From NCBI RefSeq assembly GCF_002335745.1, contig NZ_NIST01000001.1:3534354-3598353 (forward strand): 64,000 nt of DNA. Direction: 5' to 3'. The translations under genes and the position numbers were made by a program. Each line of letters starts with the position of its first letter. The first letter of the stretch is position 1. Origin of the DNA: Evansella halocellulosilytica. GTDB lineage: Bacteria; Bacillota; Bacilli; Bacillales; Salisediminibacteriaceae. Below, in pieces: positions 19,306-28,078 of the stretch. Below the pieces are notes generated by a model that did not search any database, was not told where the DNA came from, and was given only the letters and a program-made list of their open reading frames with translations.

Positions 19306-19340
19306 CCGCAATCTGGCCAGATTGTTGAAGATCGAATAAT
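19306..19340. repeat. CGCAATC/GATTG hairpin repeat, copy 1
   Basis: TTCCGCAATC and GATTGttGAAG surround TGGCCA. It resembles the hairpin at 25511-25540 in sequence and stem plan. It lies between tnpC and the end of the convergent ger operon, so it may serve as a shared terminator. Confidence 0.5.
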
Positions 19341-19446
19341 GGATAAAGACCATTAATGTCGTATTAGAAATAAATAAAAAGTATGACTATTAATTTTGTT
19401 AAGTGAGCAAAGCAATTGCATCTTCCATGTTTCAAATATTGTCCTT

Positions 19447-20565
19447 TTAATGTTTATAGTTTATATTTTGTTCAATGTGTATCTTTACTTCAATATGTTC
19501 TATAGATTCTTTATCAATCGAATTAATTGCACTTACATCCCACTTTTTCAGATGATATCGATATGTTTTTTCACTTATATTTAACAAATCTGCATTTATT
19601 TCTTCACTTTTCTCCATCGTCTTTAATATTTCCCTTTTAATTTTCTTTTCTAATACTTTTTTAATTTTATCTATACTAATATCTTCCTCATTTTGAATCA
19701 ATACTGCATTGGCTTTTACAATTAAGTGATAGGAAGGTTTATAACCATTTACTACTTCAATTGTTTTTTTAGGTTTCTGTATGATTACACTTACTTTTTC
19801 TTCAAAGAGGGAGAGAGGGATATTAGTAGCTTTTTTAGAAAACCATTTTAAGCCAACTAGGTCTTTTTTATTTACCCATCCTTTATATTGTTTCTGTGAA
19901 ATGACAAATCCTCCGGTAACAACAGCAATATTTTTCTTTTCTTCATCCTCTGAGTAATGAGTTTTATTCATTTCTAATGAAGGTATGATCTGTGTACCAA
20001 CTGGCTGGGAATAGGTCGAGATAAATTTATTATACTTTTCAATGGGAATAAAAAAGTTGTTTTCAGTTAGGGTTTTGGGATTATGGATGATTGTATATAA
20101 AGATGGGAAATTAAAAAAGCTCTCACTTGTTAAAATTTGTTTAATATCCTGTTCCGTACCAAAAAGCCATATATTGTATCTAAGTAAAGAATTTTGTCCA
20201 ATAAATTCGATGACGGACTTCATTTGCTCCTTTATAAGATTTTCACTTAAAAGAATGGATTCAACATGCCCGTAATAGAGAGGTAATGCCGACTTTTGTT
20301 CTAATTTGCTTAAAGCGGCCTGTATTGTTTTTCCTTTAGCTTCTCCAATTAAGATGGGGGAGGCTTGCTGTAGAGAAGAAGCGCCTTCTTGCTTCGCGAT
20401 ATTGGCAAAATTCAAGGCTTGAATATAGGCGATAAATTCTCCTTCAGCGTAATCTAGTCCTAAAGCTGTAATATAAGTTTGACTTTGTATTTCTTTTGCA
20501 CCCCAGCACCCAGTCAGGAAAAAAATCTGACTGCTTATCATGATGATCAATAAAATCTTTTTCAT
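19447..20565 (-). CDS. GerC-family germinant-receptor lipoprotein
   Basis: A 372-residue C subunit of a GerA-type germinant receptor, which sits in the spore inner membrane. The N-terminus is a lipoprotein signal with lipobox LTGC (Cys20), followed by the family opening WGAKEI...ALGLDY. It starts 3 bases after the gerA-type stop, with AAAGGAG within the end of that gene. Length is normal for the family (about 370-400), so it appears intact. Carried on the Tn554-like element. Confidence 0.93.
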   Translation of the reverse strand: MKKILLIIMISSQIFFLTGCWGAKEIQSQTYITALGLDYAEGEFIAYIQALNFANIAKQEGASSLQQASPILIGEAKGKTIQAALSKLEQKSALPLYYGHVESILLSENLIKEQMKSVIEFIGQNSLLRYNIWLFGTEQDIKQILTSESFFNFPSLYTIIHNPKTLTENNFFIPIEKYNKFISTYSQPVGTQIIPSLEMNKTHYSEDEEKKNIAVVTGGFVISQKQYKGWVNKKDLVGLKWFSKKATNIPLSLFEEKVSVIIQKPKKTIEVVNGYKPSYHLIVKANAVLIQNEEDISIDKIKKVLEKKIKREILKTMEKSEEINADLLNISEKTYRYHLKKWDVSAINSIDKESIEHIEVKIHIEQNINYKH

Positions 20566-20568
20566 ATA

Positions 20569-22026
20569 TTACTCCTTTTGACTATCGCTATCAATAGGTT
20601 GGTATGCTTGATTTCGCTTCTTCATAAATCGATAAGGCAACTTCAACATATTTTTAATGATATCTGCTCCATGGGGTTTGGATAAATACGACATATACGG
20701 CTGACCAAAGCTTTCTAATGAAACCACGTTTGTTAGAATGAGAAAAAAAGAAATAAAGAAGCCATATAATCCAAATAGACCTGAAAAGGCTAAAACTAGA
20801 AATCGCAGAATCACGAGATTGCCTGCCAGGGTTTGATTACTTAGGATATAACCTGATATCACTGTAACAGCAACAATGACCAAACAGGATGGAGATGTTA
20901 ACCCTGCACGAATCGCAGCATCACCAATAAATAATCCGCCTAAAACAGCAACAGTTTGTCCAACAGCCTTAGGTAGGCGTACCCCGGCTTCTTTAAATAA
21001 TTCAAATAAAACAAGCATAATAAAAACTTCCATAGGCGCAGATATAGGCAAGCCAATTCTAGAGGCAGATATTGTTGCGATAAGTGAATAAGGAATTTGA
21101 TCAAGTTGAAAGGTTATTAACGAAATATAAAAACCAGGTAAGAAAATCGTCGTAGATATAGCCAAAAACCGCAGAACACGGACCATACTAACGTAAAAAA
21201 AACTATCATGAGCGTCTTCTGGTGAATATAATAGTTGATTTAAATTTGCGGGTCCTATTAGGCAAGTCGGATTTCCATCTACTATGATCACAAATCTTCC
21301 TTGTGTTAAGGATTGAACAGCAAAGTCTGGTCTGCCTGAATTCTCCATCAAAGGGAATAGTGAAAAGGTTTTGTCATATAGGAATTCCTCAATTTCGTAA
21401 CTGCTAGCGACACTATCTACCTTTATGGAATCTAATCGCTTTTTGACATCTTCAAGAATAGAAGGATTCATAATATCATTTATATAAAGTAATAAGATTT
21501 TCGTTCTGCTTCTTTCACCAATTGTATAATCAATGCTTTTTAATGATGATGTTTTTAATCTCTGACGAATTAATGCCATATTATCCGATATATTTTCTAC
21601 TAATCCATCCCTTGGCCCTCTAATTGAGGATTCCATGTTAGATTCTTCAGGACCTCGTTTTGGAAGATTTGATACGGGTAGAAAGTAAAGATCGTTTAAA
21701 TGATGATTAAATATGATTAATTCACCTGAAAATAGTTTTTCCTCTGTCTCTGTTTTAACGGTATGTATATCTTTAAGCTTATTGGCCTCCAGAACATTAT
21801 TTAATAATTCAAAATTTAAGTGACCGTTCTTTTCTATAACTTCATTAATAGTTGGAAAAATAACCTCATTTATAAATTTCATATCTACTAATTGAGGACA
21901 ATACAAAAAATCCAAAGTATGATCTTGATAGTCCCTCGTTTTTATCACGGTATCAGAAGAACCTTCAAACCAAATTTTCAATTGTTCTATGCTGACGACT
22001 TTTTTATTAGGTTGAACTTTCTTCAT
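20569..22026 (-). CDS. GerA-family germinant-receptor membrane subunit
   Basis: A 485-residue A subunit: N-terminal soluble domain (about 1-270) and a C-terminal membrane domain with four or more hydrophobic segments, including the conserved GLPISAPMEVFIMLVLFELF stretch and AVLGGLFIGDAAIRAGL. With the B and C subunits it forms the receptor that senses germinants. It overlaps the B-subunit gene by 20 bases; the site AAAGGAGA is inside that gene. No disruption seen. Confidence 0.94.
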   Translation of the reverse strand: MKKVQPNKKVVSIEQLKIWFEGSSDTVIKTRDYQDHTLDFLYCPQLVDMKFINEVIFPTINEVIEKNGHLNFELLNNVLEANKLKDIHTVKTETEEKLFSGELIIFNHHLNDLYFLPVSNLPKRGPEESNMESSIRGPRDGLVENISDNMALIRQRLKTSSLKSIDYTIGERSRTKILLLYINDIMNPSILEDVKKRLDSIKVDSVASSYEIEEFLYDKTFSLFPLMENSGRPDFAVQSLTQGRFVIIVDGNPTCLIGPANLNQLLYSPEDAHDSFFYVSMVRVLRFLAISTTIFLPGFYISLITFQLDQIPYSLIATISASRIGLPISAPMEVFIMLVLFELFKEAGVRLPKAVGQTVAVLGGLFIGDAAIRAGLTSPSCLVIVAVTVISGYILSNQTLAGNLVILRFLVLAFSGLFGLYGFFISFFLILTNVVSLESFGQPYMSYLSKPHGADIIKNMLKLPYRFMKKRNQAYQPIDSDSQKE

Positions 22027-23098
22027 GTTGATCTCCTTTTAAATGAATGATTAGTAAAAAAATCAGTAGCGTGCAAATTTGAAAAATAAGGCTAAAAGGG
22101 AAAAAATAATTTTGTAAAAAGTAAAAAAATGAGGTAGCATTCCAAGGAATGGAGGCACCAATGATTAATAGTAAATAAAGGATAGGAAGACCCCATTTTT
22201 TCCTTTTGTTTGATAAAAATAGTTTGTCTGCAATAAATAATGATAAGCTTATCCGAACAAATGCTCCAGAGAGCCATTGAAAGATTGAAAGAAAATCAAG
22301 TCGAGTAATATGCTCGCTAATTTCTAAAAGCTTCCACTGCTCATAAGCTGGATTCTTCAATTTTGTTGCTTCTTCTGGACCAAATTGTGAAATGGCTCCC
22401 ACAAGTGGACCTAAGATTAAAAACACAAGGATGATCCCAACCAATATAAGCCATTTAATCTTTAATCTGTCTTTAATAAAAGACGTTAAAAACAAAAGAA
22501 AGATCATTTCAAACAAACCAGCACAGCTATACACTAAACCATGAAGAAAATCTATGTATCCATTCTCAAATATCGGAAATAACAGTTCATAATTCTTATT
22601 TTTCGAATTTCCGAAACCTACTAAAAATCCGAAAAATGACACTAATGGAAACACTAGAAAAGCAATCGTACTTATCGTTCGTATTCCTTTCACAGACGCA
22701 TACAAGCAAATGAGTCCGAATAACAATACACTGACAAAATTAGGGACCTCAAAAGTATAATTAGCATTTGCCCAAAAAAAAGTATACTTAAGAGTAATAA
22801 AGGCAGAAATTAGAAAATAGGCTCCGAATACTATTGAAAATATTATAAAAACCCCGGATTGAGATAATTTTCGTTTAAGTAAAGAGAGAATATCATCATG
22901 AGTATTTAATTTTTTATAAATATGAAAAACAAGCAGAATCCAGAGGATAAATGGTATCGTACTGAAAATGACACTTAACCAGGCATCCCTGTTAGCGGTT
23001 GATAATATAGCTGGGATAATTAGAACATGTACCATGAATCCTGTAGACATAATAAATAAGATATAAATATGAACAGCTTGAATCATCTTTTGATTCAT
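22007..23098 (-). CDS. GerB-family germinant-receptor permease-like subunit
   Basis: A 363-residue integral membrane protein with about ten predicted hydrophobic segments, of the amino-acid/polyamine/organocation superfamily branch used in germinant receptors; it is thought to contact the small-molecule germinant. It is first in the operon (order B-A-C, unlike the A-B-C of gerA in B. subtilis). AAGGTGG precedes the start. Intact by length. Confidence 0.93.
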   Translation of the reverse strand: MNQKMIQAVHIYILFIMSTGFMVHVLIIPAILSTANRDAWLSVIFSTIPFILWILLVFHIYKKLNTHDDILSLLKRKLSQSGVFIIFSIVFGAYFLISAFITLKYTFFWANANYTFEVPNFVSVLLFGLICLYASVKGIRTISTIAFLVFPLVSFFGFLVGFGNSKNKNYELLFPIFENGYIDFLHGLVYSCAGLFEMIFLLFLTSFIKDRLKIKWLILVGIILVFLILGPLVGAISQFGPEEATKLKNPAYEQWKLLEISEHITRLDFLSIFQWLSGAFVRISLSLFIADKLFLSNKRKKWGLPILYLLLIIGASIPWNATSFFYFLQNYFFPFSLIFQICTLLIFLLIIHLKGDQHEESST

Positions 23099-23355
23099 GG
23101 AAAACCACCTTAAAATCAGCTAATTATAATTACTTGCATAGTTTAGCCTTGAAGCTGAAAAAAATTCACGAGAGTGTATAAAAAATTGTTTAAATTGTTA
23201 AAGTCAACAACAAAACGAACAGGATAATTTACAAAGCTTTAAAAATGACTTAATAATTTTGTTTCAGTTGACAATGGAATAAAAAACTTTCATTAGTAGC
23301 ACATTATTAATAAAATTTTAAAAGCAAAAGTTTACAACGAAAGGATTTGAAAGAT
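23099..23355. other. AT-rich intergenic stretch upstream of the ger operon
   Basis: No gene seen. The part nearest the ger operon holds its promoter region; the remainder is AT-rich sequence without a clear frame or hairpin. Confidence 0.5.
23139..23168 (-). promoter_or_regulatory. Candidate sigma-G (forespore) promoter of the ger operon
   Basis: On the minus strand TGAATT (23168-23163) is followed after 17 bases by TAAACTA (23145-23139), similar to the sigma-G consensus TGMATA-N17/18-CATWMTA, about 40 bases ahead of the gerB-type start. The first base of the -10 box is off-consensus. Known ger operons are sigma-G dependent. Confidence 0.4.
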
Positions 23356-23468
23356 TGGATTTGATTAAAAAAAGATTAACTTCTGCAGAAATAACAAATT
23401 TATGGATCTATTATATTCAGGAAACTATGGCAATTCCAATCATTAAAATGCAGATTAAAGAAATTTAA
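23356..23468 (+). pseudogene. DUF3231-like fragment
   Basis: The frame LIKKRLTSAEITNLWIYYIQ followed by ETMAIPIIKMQIKEI and a stop resembles one repeat of DUF3231 proteins of spore formers (LTSAEIxNLWxxY...). Only about 36 residues remain and nothing of the rest of the gene is nearby. It is a remnant. Confidence 0.5.
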
Positions 23469-23573
23469 CTTGGAAATTTCCGAGGATAAAACCAAAATTA
23501 TTTCTTTCGGACGTTTTGCGGAGAATTATGCAAAACAAAATCTCTTTTCGGAAATTACGAAGGGCTTTGTTTA
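23469..23573 (+). pseudogene. Group II intron reverse-transcriptase fragment
   Basis: The frame reading LEISEDKTKIISFGRFAENY and then AKQNLFSEITKGFV resembles the post-YADD part of group II intron reverse transcriptases (LEISEEKTKI-x-FGRFA). About 34 residues, no catalytic motif. It is a different lineage from the intron at 44610. Confidence 0.6.
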
Positions 23574-23580
23574 ACACCAT

Positions 23581-23796
23581 TTCAGCAAATTCAAAACCTG
23601 AACTGAATTAATCGCAGTTCCTGTCTTTTTTGCTGCTTCCGCCAAAGAAAGCCTTGCTTGTTCACTAAGTGCAATCCCATATGCCATTCCACTGATCAAA
23701 AGTGGAATTTTTATTTTCATTGTTTTTTTTGCCTTTGGACCAATGGTAACGGCAACATCTACTACTTCTTCACCATCAATTGGAAATGGTGACGTT
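23581..23796 (-). pseudogene. FMN-binding glutamate synthase-family fragment
   Basis: The minus strand reads PFPIDGEEVVDVAVTIGPKA, KIKIPLLISGMAYGIALSEQ, ARLSLAEAAKKTGTAINS, matching the entry to the FMN barrel of glutamate-synthase-like proteins, and then loses the family sequence. Both ends are truncated. It abuts, head to head, the frame of the next ORF, showing a rearrangement junction near 23796. Confidence 0.6.
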
Positions 23797-24380
23797 TGTG
23801 CGGGGAAGCTAGTGAAATCTTAACAGACAAAGACATTGATAGAGAAGAAGCAATAAGATTAGCTGAACAAGTCAAAAGGGATATGGAAGCTAACCCAGAC
23901 AAAGTAATGTACGCTTCTCCAGTAGAAGAACCTATTATAAGCGATGAGAGATTTATTGAACTATTAAGTAAAGAAGGCGACTTAACAGAAGAAGAATCTA
24001 AACAACTTTCCAAAAGAGTTGAGCGCGATCAAAAAAACAATCCAGATAAGGTTTTCAATGCTTCTCCAGTTAAGGAAGATGATTTCTCCATCCAAAATGT
24101 TGGTTTTGAATTTGATTTCCTCGGTCCCTCTCTTCCTGGTAGGAATCATATAAGCGCTACGACTAGCACTTTAAAAGTTAGAATACAAACAACCATAAAT
24201 TTGCCAGTAACTTTCAACCTATATAGAGTAAGCGACGGTGCCTTCATGGGTAGTAGGACATACCCTAAGCTAGCAACTACAGAGGCTACTTTTGGTGTGC
24301 AGATTTTATCAAGTTACAGATTTATATTAACAGGTAAAGATGGATCTTGGAAACGAGGGGTAGGTTTTATGTACCACTAA
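23796..24380 (+). CDS. Unknown protein with a duplicated NPDKV-ASPV motif, possibly 5'-truncated
   Basis: Not recognised. The 194-residue frame contains two related ~40-residue units: AEQVKRDMEANPDKVMYASP with VEE, and SKRVERDQKNNPDKVFNASP with VKE. They are followed by a beta-rich C-terminal region without Cys. There is no convincing ribosome binding site at the TTG 23796 and the start falls at the junction with the glutamate-synthase fragment, so the true N-terminus may be lost. A strong terminator follows. Cargo of the Tn554-like element. Confidence 0.5.
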   Translation: MCGEASEILTDKDIDREEAIRLAEQVKRDMEANPDKVMYASPVEEPIISDERFIELLSKEGDLTEEESKQLSKRVERDQKNNPDKVFNASPVKEDDFSIQNVGFEFDFLGPSLPGRNHISATTSTLKVRIQTTINLPVTFNLYRVSDGAFMGSRTYPKLATTEATFGVQILSSYRFILTGKDGSWKRGVGFMYH

Positions 24381-24408
24381 AACCATAAAGAAAAGTTATT
24401 ATAATCCA

Positions 24409-24438
24409 ACCGGGGTGATATATCATCCCGGTTTTTTT
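24409..24438 (+). terminator. Strong terminator
   Basis: ACCGGGGTGATA pairs with TATCATCCCGGT as a continuous 12-bp stem (one G-T), followed by TTTTTT. Confidence 0.9.
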
Positions 24439-24488
24439 GTGGTTTAGATATCCCTCTGGAGAGCATGTAAAATCTACACCTTTTTCTT

Positions 24489-24536
24489 TATTCCGTTTAA
24501 ATGGAGCGATTGTTCAATATAGGCAATCGTTTTTTC
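24489..24536 (+). repeat. TTATTCC/CGATTG hairpin, leader of the phosphotransferase gene
   Basis: TTATTCCGTTTAAATGG is followed by CGATTG (24507-24512), CAATCG (24524-24529) and TTTTTTT. It can act as an attenuator upstream of the resistance-like gene. The left half closely matches the hairpin at 28660-28697. Confidence 0.55.
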
Positions 24537-24601
24537 TTCTAACAACGAATGATAGGAGGTAATATAGAGTGCCTTAATTGTTAGTAAGGGAGATGAATAC
24601 A

Positions 24602-25396
24602 ATGTCAAACTCTAAGGAAGAAGAAAAGTTAGCTGGAGGGAATGTCTCAAATGTATATCGATTTGAAGATACTGTTCGACGAGAAATAAAACCTAATAGT
24701 TTGAAAATACATAAATTATTGCAGCACTTAGAGAGCAAAGGTTTTAATTATGCTCCGAAGTTTTTGGGTATTGATGAAAAATACAGGGAGATATTATCCT
24801 TCATTGAAGGATAGGCTGGAAATTACCCTTTGAAAAAATATATGTGGTCAAATGATGTGTTAAAAGAAATAGCACATATGCTTCGTCTTTACCATGACGC
24901 AGTTAGTGACTTTCCTTTGTTTGATGAATGGATTCCAATTGACAATACTCCTATAAATAGAGAGGTCCTTTGTCATAATGATTTTGCTGTGTACAATATT
25001 ATTTTTAATCATGAACAGCCAGTAGGCATTATTGACTTTGATGTTGCAGCTCCCGGCCCAAGACTTTGGGACATAGCTTACACCCTCTATATATGCGTTC
25101 CTTTAAGCAGACTTTATCATAATGAAAAAGGTGAGACAGTCAATTATAATACTTTATATGATGCAGAAAGGATCAAAACAAGAATCAAGTTGTTCTTTAA
25201 CTCTTACGATATTGAAGGTATAGATGAAGACTATTTAGAGATGGTATTGTTACGGTTAGAAGGGTTATGTAAATACATAAAGAGAAAATCCAACGAAGGA
25301 GACACTGCATTTCAAAAAATGATAGCCGAAGGACACCTTGAGCATTATGAAAAGGATATAGAATTCATTCGTGAACATAGGAGAGAGTGGTATTAA
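24602..25396 (+). pseudogene. Aminoglycoside/choline-kinase-like phosphotransferase, in-frame stop
   Basis: APH-family kinase fold. The second part has the catalytic-loop motif CHNDFAVYNIIF and the metal-binding IIDFDVAAPGPRLWDIAY. An in-frame TAG at 24812-24814 breaks the conserved SFIEG-stop-AGNYPL hinge segment; reading through it gives one 264-residue frame. ATG 24602 is favoured, 9 bases after AAGGGAG. The downstream part retains the catalytic loop but lacks the nucleotide-binding lobe. Its original substrate is unknown. Confidence 0.85.
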
Positions 25397-25510
25397 TCAG
25401 AGTAATAAATTGATTTTAAAGGGACTAGACTATTTGATATCTCCAGATCACGCCTTAAACAATCTCGGAGTTTTAATCGAAGAACATATATAAGTTATCT
25501 CGAAATCGAG

Positions 25511-25540
25511 TCTTCCGCAATCGGGCGCGATTGCAGAAGA
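25511..25540. repeat. CGCAATC/GATTG hairpin repeat, copy 2
   Basis: TCTTCCGCAATCG (25511-25523) and CGATTGCAGAAGA (25528-25540) form a 13-bp stem with one mismatch and a 4-base GGGC loop. It is related to the structure at 19306. Confidence 0.6.
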
Positions 25541-25544
25541 TGAT

Positions 25545-25575
25545 GGCTAACGACTTTGAATCGTTAGTCATTTTT
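25545..25575 (+). terminator. Terminator near the right end of the Tn554-like element
   Basis: GGCTAACGA (25545-25553) pairs with TCGTTAGTC (25561-25569, one G-T), followed by A then TTTTT. It would shield the split transposase gene from element transcription. Confidence 0.7.
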
Positions 25576-25648
25576 AAATCATTCTTTAAATACATGTCTA
25601 CAATGAAAGATCACATTATAATTCTAATTTTTTTATAAAAAGGTATTG

Positions 25649-25654
25649 ATAACC
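25649..25654. repeat. 6-bp core (ATAACC), right junction of the Tn554-like element
   Basis: Second copy of the core found at 15580-15585. The bases beyond it (AGCTGTGTCTG) continue the transposase coding sequence. Confidence 0.85.
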
Positions 25655-27931
25655 AGCTGTGTCTGTATAATGCTCTTCTATGTTTAAATCCGTCTCATGG
25701 TGCAACAAACCATCTAAAACATGAATCGCATCCCTTGAATTAGTATGAATAATCTTTGTGTAGTAAGAAGAGAATTGATCACTAGTAAAACGATAGATGG
25801 TTGCTCCTTTTCCGGTTCCATAATGTGGATTTGCATCTGCATGTAGTGATGAAACACCTAGCTGCATTCTCATACCATCCGATGAGGATGTTGTACCGTC
25901 GCCCCAATAGGAAGACAATTGTAATTTATGATGAAAATTTACTAATACTGCTTGTGCTTTATTCATGGCATCTTCATACATGCGCCATTGAGATACATTG
26001 GCTAGTTGCTTATATGTAAGTCCGGGTGTTGCTTCAGCCATCTTACTCAAACCAATATTCATTCCCATTCCTAAAAGGGCTGCCATAATAATAATCGTTT
26101 CTTCTTTATCCGGTTTTCGACTATTGGAAGCATGAGTGAATTGTTCATGAAATCCTGTTATATAAGCAACATCCATGAGTAAATCGGTTAATTTTATTCT
26201 TGGGAGCATCTGATACAGGCTCGCACTAAATTTTTTTGCTTCTTCCGGAACATCTTTTTCCAAGCGTGCAATTGATATCTTTCCTTTTTCAAGAGAAACT
26301 CCGTCCAACTTGACAGAATTGGCAGCTAACCACTTTAGCCTTTCATTAAGACTTTTGGTTCTCTCCGTCATATAATCTTCGAATGATAAACTAACTGATA
26401 ATCTCGTATTCTCCTTCGCTTCATTCCATGTATCTTCTGAAAACAAATATTCCTCAAAATCTCTATATTGCCTGCTACCAACAATGGAAACATCTCCTGC
26501 CCGAACATGCTCCCGCAGTTCCGTTAAAACAGCCATTTCATAGTAATGACGGTTAATTGTTGTACCATCGTCCTCGTATAAATGCCTTTTCCAGCGTTTT
26601 GAAATAAAATCCACTGGTGAGTCATCAGGTACTTTTCGCTTTCCAGATTCGTTCATTCCTCGGATAATCTCTACAGCTTGTAAAAGTGGCTCATTTGCCT
26701 TTGTAGAATGAAAGTCTAATACTCTTAATAGCGTTGGAGTATATTTTCTAAGTGAATAAAAGCGTTTTTGCAGTAAGTCTAAATAATCATAGTCAGCAGG
26801 ACGTGCAAGCTCCTGAGCTTCTTCTACAGAAGAAACAAAAGAATTCCATTTAATAACAGATTCCAAAACCTCAAAAACATCTAATTTATCCTTTTTTGCT
26901 TTGATTAAAGCCTGTCCGATGTTCGTAAAGTGTATAACCTTCTCATTTAGCTTTTTACCGTTTTGTTTCTGAATTTCTTCTTGTGCCTTACGGCCTTTTG
27001 ATAACAGACTTAGTATTTGTCTGTCATGAATTTCAAATGCCTTATCCGTTAACTCCTGAGTAAGATGTAATAAATAGACGGTTAATATCGAATATCGTTT
27101 ATTTTCTTGAAAGTCACGAAATGCATAAGGCTCATATCTTGAACCTAAGCGAGATAGCTGTAACAGGCGATTGCGATGCAAATGACTAATTTGTACCGTT
27201 TCTAACTCCATTCCTCGTATGTATTCGAGTCGTTCTATTACTTTTAGAAATGTTTCGGGTGAAGGATGACCTGGTGGTTCCTTTAACCAACCCAATATCG
27301 TTTTATTGGATTCGGATGGATGCTGCGAAGTAATGACCTCTTCCAGCTTTTCTTTTTGCTTTTTTGTTAGAGATTGATTAACCATATTAAATAGCTTCTT
27401 TTCAGCCCTTGCCCTTGCCTCCCACACCATTCTCTCAAGTGTGGTGAAAGCAGGTAATATGATTTTATTTTTTCTTAGAAAATCTATGCATTCATGTAGT
27501 AAATGTATGGCATCACCATTTTCCAAAGCTACTTGATGAAGATGCTTAAATGTCATTCGATATTCTTTTAGGGTAAAGGTTACAAAGTCGTATTCACTTC
27601 GAATTTCTTTCAAATGATCCCAAAGTGTATTTTCTCTTTGAGGATAAAGACTAATCGTGGATGGTATGGCACCGATTTGTTTCGATATATAATGTATGAC
27701 GGAATCTGGGATGCTTTTGATATGAGTGTATGGCCATCCGGGATACCGAAGAACGGCCAATTGAACTGCGAAGCCTAAACGATTTTCTTCTCTCCTTCGC
27801 TTATTTATAATTTCTAAATCTCGTTTGGAAAAAGTGTAGTAGGTTCCCAATACCCATTCATCTTCAGGGATTTGCATTAAAGCAAGTCTCTGATCTGGTG
27901 TAAGTAATTCTCTACCTCTCGCAATATTCAT
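25655..27931 (-). pseudogene. tnpA: Tn3-family transposase, N-terminal part (split by nested element)
   Basis: 759 codons of a Tn1546-type transposase, from ATG 27931 to the junction. The N-terminal DUF4158-like DNA-binding region (PDQRLALMQIPEDE...) and much of the DDE domain (WGDGTTSSSDGMRMQ, HADANPHYGTGKG, LLHHETDLNIEEHYTDTA) are intact. After the junction the frame runs on for a few foreign codons and stops at 25616. The final catalytic part is on the other side of the insertion (14896-15585), so this transposon should not be able to transpose by itself. Confidence 0.93.
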
Positions 27932-27980
27932 GTAGTCTCATCCCATTTCTGTAATTTTTCAGTTAATTAGTTTAATTATA

Positions 27981-28006
27981 TATCAATAGAGTGTACTCTA
28001 TTGATA
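27981..28006. promoter_or_regulatory. res site I (resolvase crossover palindrome)
   Basis: TATCAATAGAGT and ACTCTATTGATA are perfect 12-base arms around a 2-base GT centre, in the gap between the divergent transposase and resolvase genes. Serine resolvases cut with a 2-base stagger at the centre of such a site. Further partial copies probably lie between 28007 and 28060. Confidence 0.75.
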
Positions 28007-28078
28007 CAAGTATAGTAGACTGATAAAATCATAGTTAAGAGTGTCTCATAAGACTTGTCTCAAAAACGAGGTGAAATT

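Larger units (their letters stand above)
15586..25654. mobile_element. Tn554-like element, 10,069 bp, inserted in the Tn1546-like transposase
   Basis: Carries the three-gene tnpA-tnpB-tnpC set typical of Tn554 at its left end, and at its right a tricistronic ger operon, gene remnants, a duplicated-motif protein and a broken phosphotransferase. Its ends were fixed by comparing the two transposase parts: deletion of exactly this segment restores an uninterrupted 988-codon frame. There are no terminal inverted repeats, as expected for the family. Confidence 0.88.

Noticed and set aside
19396..19584. Plus-strand frame over the 3' end of the gerC-type gene
   Set aside because: Antisense to a recognisable lipoprotein C-terminus; AT-rich hydrophobic shadow.
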